This document shows, piece after piece, positions 54,343 to 62,524 of a stretch of 64,000 nucleotides of DNA. The DNA is taken from positions 1 through 64,000 of the forward strand of contig JAGRIE010000012.1 in assembly GCA_020443425.1 (NCBI GenBank), given 5' to 3'. The position numbers were made by a program, and so were the translations under genes. This stretch comes from Halioglobus sp. (lineage in GTDB: Bacteria > Pseudomonadota > Gammaproteobacteria > Pseudomonadales > Halieaceae). The number at the start of each line of letters is the position of its first letter. The first letter of the stretch is position 1. The notes below the pieces were generated by a model. It was not told where the DNA came from and did not search any database. It saw only the letters and a list, made by a program, of their open reading frames with translations.

Positions 54343-55372
54343 GGAATACTCGCGTTTTGACAGACTGCTGCATGAACTGGCGCTGGGTTCGTCCGCGGTG
54401 GCAGAGATGTCATTCGACATCGAGCAAATGCTGTGTAAACCCGATGTCGAAGGCATGGAAGGTGCGCCGGTGTTCGTCGCCGGCCTCGCGAGGGCCGGAA
54501 CGACAATCCTGTTGCGCAGCCTGTACCAGAGCGGGGTATTCCGTTCGCTGACCTACCGCGATATGCCGTTTGTATTGATGCCAACCACCTGGCGCAGGCT
54601 GTCCGCAAAATTCCGGCAGGATATGCCGGCGACAGAGAGAGCCCATGGCGACTCCATAACCGTTGATTACGACAGCCCGGAGGCCTTCGAGGAGGTGTTC
54701 TGGCGTGTTTTTTATGGCAGGGACTATATTTTTGACGACCACCTGGCCCCGCATCGCCTCAACCCGGCGGCCCGCGAGCAGTTCAGGCGCTATGTCGCCT
54801 CTGTGGTTGGCAGTGTGCAAGGTGATGGCGGTGCCCGCTACCTGTCAAAGAACAATAATAATCTACTGCGTTTGAGCGGGTTGCAGCAGGCATTCCCGGA
54901 TGCCACTGTGATTGTCCCGTTCCGGGAGCCGTTACAGCACGCGCTGTCGCTGTGGCGCCAGCACAGGAATTTTTCTGCGATTCACACGGCTGATGCGTTT
55001 GCGCTGAAATACATGAACTGGCTCGGGCACTACGAGTTTGGCCTGAACCACAAGCCGTTCAGGTTAGCCGGGCAAACCCTGCCGGCGGCCAGTCCGGACG
55101 CCGTTGAGTATTGGCTCGCGCAGTGGATTCATGCGTATAATCACGCCCTTGACTGCGACCAGGGCGGCACCGTTTTCCTGTCGTATGAAGACCTCTGTGA
55201 TGATCCCGACGGAGTGCTCGCCAGGCTGATGACCTTGCTGGACGCGCCATACAGGGAATCGATAGGCAGCCGCATCGCGCCGCTTGCGGGTCACGCGGCA
55301 GAGGCTGTGGATGAGCCAGTGCTGGTCGCCGCCCGACAGACTTACCAGCGGTTGCTGGCCGCCAAATTCTGA
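54332..55372 (+). CDS. PAPS-dependent sulfotransferase
   Basis: Sulfotransferase of 346 residues. The 5'-phosphosulfate loop is VFVAGLARAGTTILLRSLY at about 47-65; the 3'-phosphate region is TVIVPFREPLQHALSLWRQHRNF near 190; TVFLSYEDLCDDPDGVLARL near 285 is the family C-terminal helix region. The likely acceptor is a carbohydrate or lipid, not known. TTG start overlapping the upstream gene; the first in-frame ATG is at codon 26. Followed 52 bp later by an arylsulfotransferase-like gene. Confidence 0.82.
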   Translation: MLGREYSRFDRLLHELALGSSAVAEMSFDIEQMLCKPDVEGMEGAPVFVAGLARAGTTILLRSLYQSGVFRSLTYRDMPFVLMPTTWRRLSAKFRQDMPATERAHGDSITVDYDSPEAFEEVFWRVFYGRDYIFDDHLAPHRLNPAAREQFRRYVASVVGSVQGDGGARYLSKNNNNLLRLSGLQQAFPDATVIVPFREPLQHALSLWRQHRNFSAIHTADAFALKYMNWLGHYEFGLNHKPFRLAGQTLPAASPDAVEYWLAQWIHAYNHALDCDQGGTVFLSYEDLCDDPDGVLARLMTLLDAPYRESIGSRIAPLAGHAAEAVDEPVLVAARQTYQRLLAAKF

Positions 55373-55430
55373 CGCAGTTGCATCAGCCCCGCGGTAGGCA
55401 AACCAACCCTGATATAGCGATAGTGTGTTT

Positions 55431-56774
55431 ATGAATACAGTCCAGAAGCTTGCCGTCGCCTATCTTGCCTGTGTTGCCATGCTGGCGCTTGGCTTTGCTG
55501 TGGGCGAGTACAAGATTTTTCCCTATCACTACATCGTGCAACTCCGGGACTTTGTGACGTGGGAGCCGCCGGCCGCCACCAGTGAGACCTCAACCCAGAA
55601 GAAATTGCTGAGCCAACTCGGTTTCGCCGATGCACTTTTTGTCTATGACTCCAAAATTCCCGTGGCCATCACCGAGCTTGCGCGGCCACTGGTTCTGCCG
55701 GATGCCGGCACGGCGCGCGAGAACCCGCAGGTGTATATCCGGCCCGGGCAGCAGGCGGGCTATCGGGCCGTTTTCGGCGCGATGGATTTCGAGCAGTCCT
55801 TTTGGGGCGGGGTATTGATAGGGCCGGCGGGCGATGTCGTGCATAGCTGGAAACTCTCCACCGAGCATCTGCCGCAGAATACCAAGCCGGACCGCGCCAA
55901 GAATATGTACGGGCTGGCCTTGCTGCCGGATGGCTCGGTGATCTACGTGATGGGCGAGGAGGGCGGTGGTATTGTCAGGGTCGATGCCTGTGGCAGCATT
56001 GTGTGGAACCTCGAGGGTCTGTACCACCACACGGTATCCATGACGGCGGACAATGCCTTTTTCTGGACATGGGAAGGGGTCCATACCGCGACGTTCCCGA
56101 GGCTGCAGAAAGTCGATGCGACTACCGGCGCGGTTGTTCAGTCCATCGATATGAAAGATGTGATGCTGGAAAATGATTCCGTGCACCTGTTTGATATCCG
56201 GCAGAATGCGCTGACACTCAAGTATGTGTACGACGCCTCTCACGCCAATGATATCGACGAGTTGTCTGTGTCACAGGCGTCACAGTTCCCGGCTTTCAGC
56301 GCCGGTGACCTGCTGCTGAGTTATCGCAACCTCAACCTGGTTTTCGTGCTTGACCCCCAGACGCTGCAGATTAAGTGGTGGCGTGTGGGTGCGGCCAACC
56401 GCCAGCACGATCCCGACTGGGAAAACGGCGCGATAACGACCTTCAGCAATAATATGTCGGGCGCCAGGGAGGGGCATTCAGATATTGTCCGAATTGACCC
56501 GGATACCCTGCAGCACGAGATCATTGTTGACGGCAGCGAGTACTCGATGTTCTCGATCATCAATGCGCGACAGAACCTGACCGGCTACGGCACCCGGATG
56601 ATCACCAGTTCCACGCAGGGCTGGGTCCTGGAGTTGGATGATAGCGGCGAATTGGTGTTTACTTTTATAAACACATACAATGCCGAGCGGCGTACCACGC
56701 TGCATCTGTCGGAGGCCTACAGGTTGGAGCCCGGCTTTTTCAGTCATCAATTCTGGGAGGAGTGTAAACCATGA
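55431..56774 (+). CDS. Arylsulfotransferase (ASST)-like protein
   Basis: 447-residue secreted or membrane-anchored protein, N-terminal helix (LAVAYLACVAMLALGFAVGEY), then a six-bladed-propeller-type domain. The segments SHANDIDELS, GDLLLSYRNLNLVFVLDP and the ending HQFWEECK match the arylsulfotransferase family (ASST; PF05935/PF14269), which moves sulfate from one aryl or other donor to an acceptor without PAPS. In E. coli-type ASST a His acts as the sulfate carrier; a candidate is in the HAND segment. Starts at ATG 55431 (GTG 55425 also possible). Coupled by ATGA to the next small gene. Confidence 0.75.
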   Translation: MNTVQKLAVAYLACVAMLALGFAVGEYKIFPYHYIVQLRDFVTWEPPAATSETSTQKKLLSQLGFADALFVYDSKIPVAITELARPLVLPDAGTARENPQVYIRPGQQAGYRAVFGAMDFEQSFWGGVLIGPAGDVVHSWKLSTEHLPQNTKPDRAKNMYGLALLPDGSVIYVMGEEGGGIVRVDACGSIVWNLEGLYHHTVSMTADNAFFWTWEGVHTATFPRLQKVDATTGAVVQSIDMKDVMLENDSVHLFDIRQNALTLKYVYDASHANDIDELSVSQASQFPAFSAGDLLLSYRNLNLVFVLDPQTLQIKWWRVGAANRQHDPDWENGAITTFSNNMSGAREGHSDIVRIDPDTLQHEIIVDGSEYSMFSIINARQNLTGYGTRMITSSTQGWVLELDDSGELVFTFINTYNAERRTTLHLSEAYRLEPGFFSHQFWEECKP

Positions 56775-57031
56775 GGTCGCTGTCTGTTCTTGCCCTGGCG
56801 CTCGCACTCAGTCCAATGGCGGCTGCCTACACCGGCCCGGGACTTGGCCTGGGTGTTGTCGGTACGGTGATCGGTGTAGTGTTCTCCCTGCTGCTGGCCC
56901 TGCTCGCGGTATTCTGGTACCCCTTGAAGCGCGCCTTGAAGCTCGGCAAGAAACCGGCTGACACCACGGATAGCGAAGCCGCCGAGGAAAACTCGCAGCC
57001 CTCAACCGAGAGCGGTCCTGAGCGCGGCTGA
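56771..57031 (+). CDS. Small single-pass membrane protein of sulfotransferase cluster
   Basis: 86 residues: a signal-like helix (residues 3-18), a Gly-rich AYTGPGLGLGVVGTVIGVV segment, a second helix, then a WYPLKRALK basic patch and an acidic low-complexity tail. The AYxGPG...WYPLKR pattern is seen in small membrane proteins that accompany sulfotransferase or nucleotide genes in other marine bacteria, as far as I can tell from memory. The start overlaps the arylsulfotransferase stop by 4 bp, and the stop lies within a strong hairpin. Confidence 0.65.
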   Translation: MRSLSVLALALALSPMAAAYTGPGLGLGVVGTVIGVVFSLLLALLAVFWYPLKRALKLGKKPADTTDSEAAEENSQPSTESGPERG

Positions 57032-57040
57032 CAGCCGCGC
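57022..57040. terminator. Strong hairpin at convergent junction
   Basis: GCGCGGCT / AGCCGCGC, a perfect 8-bp GC-rich stem with GAC loop, covering the stop of the small membrane gene and lying just before the stop of the facing GT39-like gene. It would fold in both transcripts. No T-run, so terminator strength is uncertain. Confidence 0.45.
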
Positions 57041-57043
57041 CGC

Positions 57044-58369
57044 TCAGCCCTGTGCCCGGCCTTTGGTGGCCAGACGCTGCGCCAGCGTGACAAGGCCGAA
57101 ACCCGCGAACACCACGAAGCTCAGATCGGCCATCGTGTGATACCTCGGCTCCCCGAAAAACACGGCGACCACCCCGATCATCACCAGAACCGGTACCGCC
57201 AGCGGCAGGATATCAATGCCTGAGCGCAATGCCGTGACTATTCCGGGCAGTGCCAGCAGCGCGAGCACCCAGAAGGAGATTACCCAGGCCCAGACCGGCC
57301 ATGTCGGGGTGCGGTGCCAGGCAGCGACCTCTGCCACGGTGTGGCTGGTCTGGTAGAGGCCAAATGCGCGACCGTATCGGGCCGCGATGGTCGATGGGAG
57401 TTTGTCCAGATTGCCGCGAATCTCGGCAATGGCCGCGTCCCGGTGCAGCCGGTCGATCACAGAGCGGTCTGCGCCTCCCTCAGGCGTCTTGACCAGACGC
57501 ATACACTTGCGGTCGTGGAAGCCTTTGCGCTCGCCCTCAAATGTCGTGCTGCAGTTACCGGTCAGCAGGCTGGTGCCCATATTTGACGAGATCAGCACCG
57601 GCTGCTCAAACCTGCTGGCGTTGTAGATGATCCATGGGCTCATCAGCGCCGCTACGATGGCGACCACAACCAGGCCGAGCAGTGCCCGCCGCAGCAGGCT
57701 CACGGTCCGGGCCCTGAGTAGTATCGGCGCCAGCAATACCAGCAGGGCGACCTGCTCCGGTCGTGTCAGAGCAGTCAACCCCACGGCGATGCCGACCAGA
57801 ATCGCGTTGCGGACATCTGTCTGTCGCGAGAACCGGTAGAACGCGATTATGGAGATACCCAGCATCAACAGGGCGAGCGGCTCTGACAGTATCTGCGCAT
57901 CGAGCACCCAAAATCCCGGGTACACGGCCGCCAGCGCGCCGCTGGCCGCACCGGCCAGATCACCAAAGACCATGCGCCCGATGGTCGCGGCAACGACAAT
58001 GACCAGCATTCCCAGCGCCACGCCCAGCAATTGGTGCCCGTGAATTGTGTCCAGCCCGAGCGCTGAAAAGCCCGCCAGCACGGTGACCCATGCCGGTGGA
58101 TGATGTGCAGTCTGTGCCCCGACATCGATCAGCGCTGAGGTGTAGCCCAGCCCGTTGGCCAGCCGCAGGCTCTCCAGATGGTATGCCAGCCCGTCGCCAC
58201 CGATGATGGGGTCCGGCAAGCCGAGAAAGGTGGAGACATAGAGCAGGCGAATGAGGCCGCCCACCAGCAGCGCGACCGCGAGCGCGGGGCCAAACCGGAT
58301 TCGCGCCAGCCAGGGGGGCTCTCGGTGGTTACCGGAGGCGTCAACAGGGGCTGGGGTCGGGGGAGTCAA
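57044..58369 (-). CDS. GT39/ArnT-like membrane glycosyltransferase
   Basis: Polytopic protein of 441 residues with about ten helices. Loop 1 contains GGDGLAYHLESLRLANGLGY, with an Asp in the expected position of the PMT/ArnT (GT39) catalytic Asp, and the second loop has QTAHHPPAWVTVLAGFSALG. The C-terminal EPRYHTMADLSF is also typical. It would transfer a sugar from a polyprenyl-phosphate donor to lipid or protein in the periplasm; acceptor unknown. TTG start without a visible Shine-Dalgarno; no better start exists in frame. Convergent to the sulfotransferase cluster. Confidence 0.72.
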   Translation of the reverse strand: MTPPTPAPVDASGNHREPPWLARIRFGPALAVALLVGGLIRLLYVSTFLGLPDPIIGGDGLAYHLESLRLANGLGYTSALIDVGAQTAHHPPAWVTVLAGFSALGLDTIHGHQLLGVALGMLVIVVAATIGRMVFGDLAGAASGALAAVYPGFWVLDAQILSEPLALLMLGISIIAFYRFSRQTDVRNAILVGIAVGLTALTRPEQVALLVLLAPILLRARTVSLLRRALLGLVVVAIVAALMSPWIIYNASRFEQPVLISSNMGTSLLTGNCSTTFEGERKGFHDRKCMRLVKTPEGGADRSVIDRLHRDAAIAEIRGNLDKLPSTIAARYGRAFGLYQTSHTVAEVAAWHRTPTWPVWAWVISFWVLALLALPGIVTALRSGIDILPLAVPVLVMIGVVAVFFGEPRYHTMADLSFVVFAGFGLVTLAQRLATKGRAQG

Positions 58370-58726
58370 AAGAGGCGGCCGCTACTCACGTTGTTAGTCC
58401 AGTGTGCCTGCAAGCGGTGCATTGGCAGGGCGTGGAACACTAACACACATCACAATACCACTCCATTACCTGGCCGTTTGGTGGACAGCGGCAGTGCTCA
58501 CAGCGGCAGGCCGAAAACTTTTCACGGGGAATAGTGCCATCAAAAAGCAGGCCGGGTCGATGCCAGCCGCTGTGCTGTTGGTGGTAAAATGCGCGGCCTA
58601 CGCCCCCGGTGGCTTGCAGTTGCCGGGGCTCACAGCGGTGGTTTAACGGTACCTGCGCAGTATTGCGGTGTTGGCTTTCCGGGTAAGGCACTGGCTCCTT
58701 GAAACAACCGGAGGCTCTGAAGGTTC
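58370..58726. other. Intergenic region, 357 bp
   Basis: Lies between the divergent GT39-like gene and ndh. It holds the ndh promoter candidate and an AT-richer stretch near 58430-58480. No tRNA, repeat or gene with a ribosome binding site was found. Confidence 0.45.
58582..58590 (+). promoter_or_regulatory. Candidate extended -10 promoter of ndh
   Basis: TGG followed by TAAAAT and a GCGCGGCC discriminator, an extended -10 of the type also seen before other genes here. The 5' leader would be about 130 nt. Confidence 0.4.
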
Positions 58727-60025
58727 ATGAAAATTGTGATTGTTGGCGGCGGCGCAGGCGGTCTGGAACTGGCGACTTACCTGGGCAACAAGCTGGGTCG
58801 CAAGGGCCGGGCCGAGATCGTGCTCATCGACCAGAACCAGACCCACCTCTGGAAGCCGCTGCTGCACGAAGTTGCCGCGGGCAGTCTCGATGCCGAAGTC
58901 GACTCCCTGAGCTACCGCGCCCACGCGGCGGCGCACGGTTTTGTGTTCAAACTGGGTCGCTTCAGCAGTGTGGACAGGGAGAAACGTTGTATTTCCCTGG
59001 CCCCGGTCACTGATGCCGACGGGTTCGAGGTACTGCCGCAGCGCAGTGAGCCCTACGATCAGCTGGTTATCGCCATCGGCAGCGGCTGCAACGATTTCAA
59101 CACGCCGGGTGTGGCGCAGTTCGCCCAGTTCCTGGAGGGGCCACAGCAGGCCGAGCGCTTCCACAAGCAGCTGGTAAACCATTTTATCCAGCTCAACCGC
59201 AAGCTCATCGATGAGCCCACCAGGACGCTGAGCATCGCAATTGTCGGCGGCGGTGCGACTGGCGTTGAGCTGTCGGCTGAGTTGTTCAACGCCAGACACT
59301 TGTTTGCGCTGTACGGACTGAAGCGGGTCACCAATGAGCACCTGCGCGTGACGCTGCTGGAGGCGGGGCCGCGACTGGTGCCCGCACTGGCGGAGCAGGT
59401 GTCCGAGGCCGTCCGCTCTGAGTTGACCAAGTTGGGTGCGGATATCCGCCTCAACACACAGGTCGCCAGAGCGGAGAAAAACGCCTTTGTCACAGCCAGT
59501 GGCGAGACGGTGAAGGCCGATATGATGCTGTGGGCGGCGGGTGTGAAAGTACCGGATTTTATTGCCGATATCGAGGGCATCGAGACCAACCGTATCAACC
59601 AGATTCTGGTGCGACCGACCCTGCAGACCACCACCGATGACGCTATTTACGCGATCGGGGACTGTGCTGGCTATGAACTGGGCGAAGGCCGCTGGGTGCC
59701 GCCCCGGGCGCAGTCAGCACACCAGATGGCGAGCCTCGCCGGCAGGAATATCGTCAGGGGTCTGCAGGGCAAACCGCTGAAGGAGTTCAAGTACCGCGAT
59801 CACGGCTCCCTGGTGTCGCTGAGCCAGTACACGGCGATAGGGGTGCTGATGGGAAACCTGGGCAAGGGCCAAAGTCTCAATGTGCGGGGCTGGCTGGCGC
59901 GGATGGTGTATATCTCGCTGTATCGCATGCACCAGATAGCGCTGCACGGGTGGTTCAAGGCCTCCCTGCTGGTGGTGGCCGACAAGATCAACCACATTGT
60001 GAAGCCGCGCCTGAAACTGCATTGA
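58727..60025 (+). CDS. ndh: Type II NADH:quinone oxidoreductase
   Basis: Single-subunit, non-proton-pumping NADH dehydrogenase of 432 residues, peripheral on the cytosolic side of the membrane. FAD site IVGGGAGGLELATYLG begins at residue 4; the NADH site IVGGGATGVELSAELF is near 170; the family motifs AAGVKVPDF and YAIGDCAGY (FAD) and the quinone/membrane-binding AQSAHQMASLAGRNI, GSLVSLSQYTAIG are present. A C-terminal amphipathic helix region (residues 385-420) would hold it at the membrane. GGAGG-like AACCGGAGG lies 18 bp upstream of the ATG. Confidence 0.95.
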   Translation: MKIVIVGGGAGGLELATYLGNKLGRKGRAEIVLIDQNQTHLWKPLLHEVAAGSLDAEVDSLSYRAHAAAHGFVFKLGRFSSVDREKRCISLAPVTDADGFEVLPQRSEPYDQLVIAIGSGCNDFNTPGVAQFAQFLEGPQQAERFHKQLVNHFIQLNRKLIDEPTRTLSIAIVGGGATGVELSAELFNARHLFALYGLKRVTNEHLRVTLLEAGPRLVPALAEQVSEAVRSELTKLGADIRLNTQVARAEKNAFVTASGETVKADMMLWAAGVKVPDFIADIEGIETNRINQILVRPTLQTTTDDAIYAIGDCAGYELGEGRWVPPRAQSAHQMASLAGRNIVRGLQGKPLKEFKYRDHGSLVSLSQYTAIGVLMGNLGKGQSLNVRGWLARMVYISLYRMHQIALHGWFKASLLVVADKINHIVKPRLKLH

Positions 60026-60135
60026 GTCCCGGAGGAAGGCCAGCGCGCCGGTTGGTCTGCTCGAGGTAGCCCGGTTGGGGGTGAAAGCCATGCCGCTGGC
60101 GAAATACCCTTACTCTGGGCTTACCGGCGGGCGAC

Positions 60136-62349
60136 CTACCAGTCCATTTGGATCGATACACCGAAACGGCGCTTGTAGGTGTAGTCGAGTATCTGTGCCG
60201 CCTCCGCACCCACTACCTCCTGGCCTCCGATGCTGGCGACATAGAACTGGTCAAACAGGTTCTGCACATAGAACTGTACCCGGTAGCTGCCATCCTGCGC
60301 GGCGATGCCTGTGTAGAGATCGAAGGTATTGTAGGGGTCGCCCACCAGCAGCGGGTTGTTGGCGGTGTCAAACTGTACCTCGTCGCGATAAAACACGTTC
60401 AGGCTGGCGAAAGCGTCGAACGGCATGGACGGAATGGGCAGGTAGTAGGTGCCAGCGAGATAGGTGGACCACTTCGGGGAGTTCGGCATGCGCGCGCCCG
60501 ACAGGTCCTGCGTCCCATTGATGCAGCCCTGGGCCTCGGTCTGGCGTGCGTAACACGGTGCATCCGGCCAGTCGGAGAATGTCGCGTCGGTGTAGGCCAG
60601 CGACCCCTGGACCGCGAAGTTCTCTGTCAGTTGCGCATTGACCTCCAACTCCACCCCCTGGGTTTCCAGTTCACCGGCGTTGGTCAGGAAAAAAATCGGC
60701 GGGAAGGCGCCCGCGACCTGGGCTGAGGCCTGGAAGTCCTTGAAGGTGCTGTAGTAGGCCGCAGCATTCACTCGCAAGCGGTTCTCGAACCACTGTGATT
60801 TGACCCCCAGTTCATAGCTGGTGGGTATTTCGGGGTCGACGAACACTTCACCACTGGTGGGGCCGGAGGGCAGGGAGTTGGAGCCGGGGCCTTTATAGCC
60901 CTTGGCATAGCTGGCATACACCATGGCATCTTCGGCGATGTCGTGTTCGATCATCAGGCGCCAGGAGCCCGCCTGGTCGTGGTCGTTCTGGTCGATCGAG
61001 CCGGGCGGCGCCTCCGGCAGTGTGCCGGGGAAGGAGCCGACTGTCTGCTTGTGGCCCAATTGGTCAAAATTGTATCGCCCGCCCAGTGACAGGCGGCTGC
61101 GATCAGTGATGTTCCAGGTGGCCTGGCCGAAGCCGGCGAAGCTCTCGTTATCGGTTTTGCTGAGATTGGTCACGGACAGCGCGCCTGAGGCGGCCAGGTC
61201 AAGGCCGTAAAGATCGATGTAGCGATAGAACTCGCGATCAACTTTCTTGTAGAAATAATAGAGGCCGGCGACATAGGTGATGGTGCCGTCGGCGGGCGAG
61301 GTCAGGCGCAGTTCCTGTGTGTACTGCTCGTATTTCTCGAAGCTGTCATTGAGTGGCAGCGCCGTGCGCACATAGTCGTCGGCGCGGGCGGCACCGTAGA
61401 CGTTCTCATTGGTGTAGGCCGAAATCGAGGTCAGCAAATAGTCGCCGAGCGAATAGTTCAGCTCCATGCTGTAGATGTCGACCTTGGTCTCGCCCTTGGA
61501 GGTATCATTGTCCAGTACCTTGTCGTTCTTGGGGCCCACCGGCCCGCCCTCGCGGTCGGCGACGCTACCCGGGGTCACCTGGCGCAGTGCGGCGACACAG
61601 CAGGTGTGCTTGCGCTCGATATGGGTGTAGTTGAACTGGGCATCAAAATCGTCAGTGATCAACCAGCGCAGCTTGCCCCTGCCGCCCCATTCATCGCGGT
61701 CGTTGAAATCGTCGCCGCCGGGGTACTGGTTGTCGATAATCGGGTCCATGGTGTTGCTGTACATCGAAATACGCCCCAGCAGGGTGTCCTCCACAATTGG
61801 TCCGGAGGCGTAACCGTACAGGTTGACCAGGTCGTTGCTGCCGTAGCTGGTGCGAAAACCCGCGGTGAGCTCCGGTGTGGGGTTATAGGTTGTGATGTTC
61901 AGCAGGCCGGCGCTGGAGTTTTTGCCGAACAGCATCCCCTGCGGGCCGCGCAGCACTTCCACGCGCTGCACATCGCTGAAGTCCAGCACAGAGCCTGACA
62001 GGCTGCCGGAGGCGACGTTGTCGACCACGGTGCCCACTGACAGGTCCACCGAGCGACTGAAACTGTTGGTGCCGATACCGCGGATGAGGATGTTGCGCCC
62101 GGCATCACTGGTGCCCTCGGAAAAGGTAAAGCCCGGCACCAGCCGCGACAGGTCGGCGATCTGGGTCTTATTCAGGTCTGCCAGTTCGGCACCACTGACA
62201 ACGGCGATGGAAATCGCGACATCCTGCAGGCTTTCTGACCGCTTCTGTGCGGTGACCACCACTTCCTCCAGCTGTTGTGCCTGCGCGTTGGCCACGGGCA
62301 GGATGAGAAGCAGTGCGCCTAGATGACGTGCGAATCGAGAGGTGTTCAT
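60136..62349 (-). CDS. TonB-dependent receptor
   Basis: Outer-membrane active transporter of 737 residues. A signal peptide (HLGALLLILPVANAQAQ) is followed by the TonB box and plug domain (EEVVVTAQKRSESLQDV, near 28; VEVLRGPQGMLFGKNSSAGLLNI near 130) and a 22-strand barrel ending in Trp (FGVSIQMDW). The plug type and barrel (for example NITDRSRLSLGGRYNFD, YASYAKGYKGPGSNS) belong to the large group abundant in marine proteobacteria that take up glycans, siderophores or aromatics; the ligand is not predictable. Weak AAAGGA ribosome binding site. Followed downstream on the plus strand by ndh (convergent). Confidence 0.92.
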   Translation of the reverse strand: MNTSRFARHLGALLLILPVANAQAQQLEEVVVTAQKRSESLQDVAISIAVVSGAELADLNKTQIADLSRLVPGFTFSEGTSDAGRNILIRGIGTNSFSRSVDLSVGTVVDNVASGSLSGSVLDFSDVQRVEVLRGPQGMLFGKNSSAGLLNITTYNPTPELTAGFRTSYGSNDLVNLYGYASGPIVEDTLLGRISMYSNTMDPIIDNQYPGGDDFNDRDEWGGRGKLRWLITDDFDAQFNYTHIERKHTCCVAALRQVTPGSVADREGGPVGPKNDKVLDNDTSKGETKVDIYSMELNYSLGDYLLTSISAYTNENVYGAARADDYVRTALPLNDSFEKYEQYTQELRLTSPADGTITYVAGLYYFYKKVDREFYRYIDLYGLDLAASGALSVTNLSKTDNESFAGFGQATWNITDRSRLSLGGRYNFDQLGHKQTVGSFPGTLPEAPPGSIDQNDHDQAGSWRLMIEHDIAEDAMVYASYAKGYKGPGSNSLPSGPTSGEVFVDPEIPTSYELGVKSQWFENRLRVNAAAYYSTFKDFQASAQVAGAFPPIFFLTNAGELETQGVELEVNAQLTENFAVQGSLAYTDATFSDWPDAPCYARQTEAQGCINGTQDLSGARMPNSPKWSTYLAGTYYLPIPSMPFDAFASLNVFYRDEVQFDTANNPLLVGDPYNTFDLYTGIAAQDGSYRVQFYVQNLFDQFYVASIGGQEVVGAEAAQILDYTYKRRFGVSIQMDW

Positions 62350-62524
62350 AGAGTGTCCTTTGCTATTTTATTATTGCATGGCGCCACTGGGTGGCGCGGC
62401 TTATGTCGGTGCGGCAGGCCTACACATTTATCAAGGATTGAGCGGGCTGGCAAGTTGCGCGAGGACCGCAATCGCGGCACCGCGGCCACGGCGAGCGGGG
62501 ACCCATACACGCCGTGTGCTGCCG

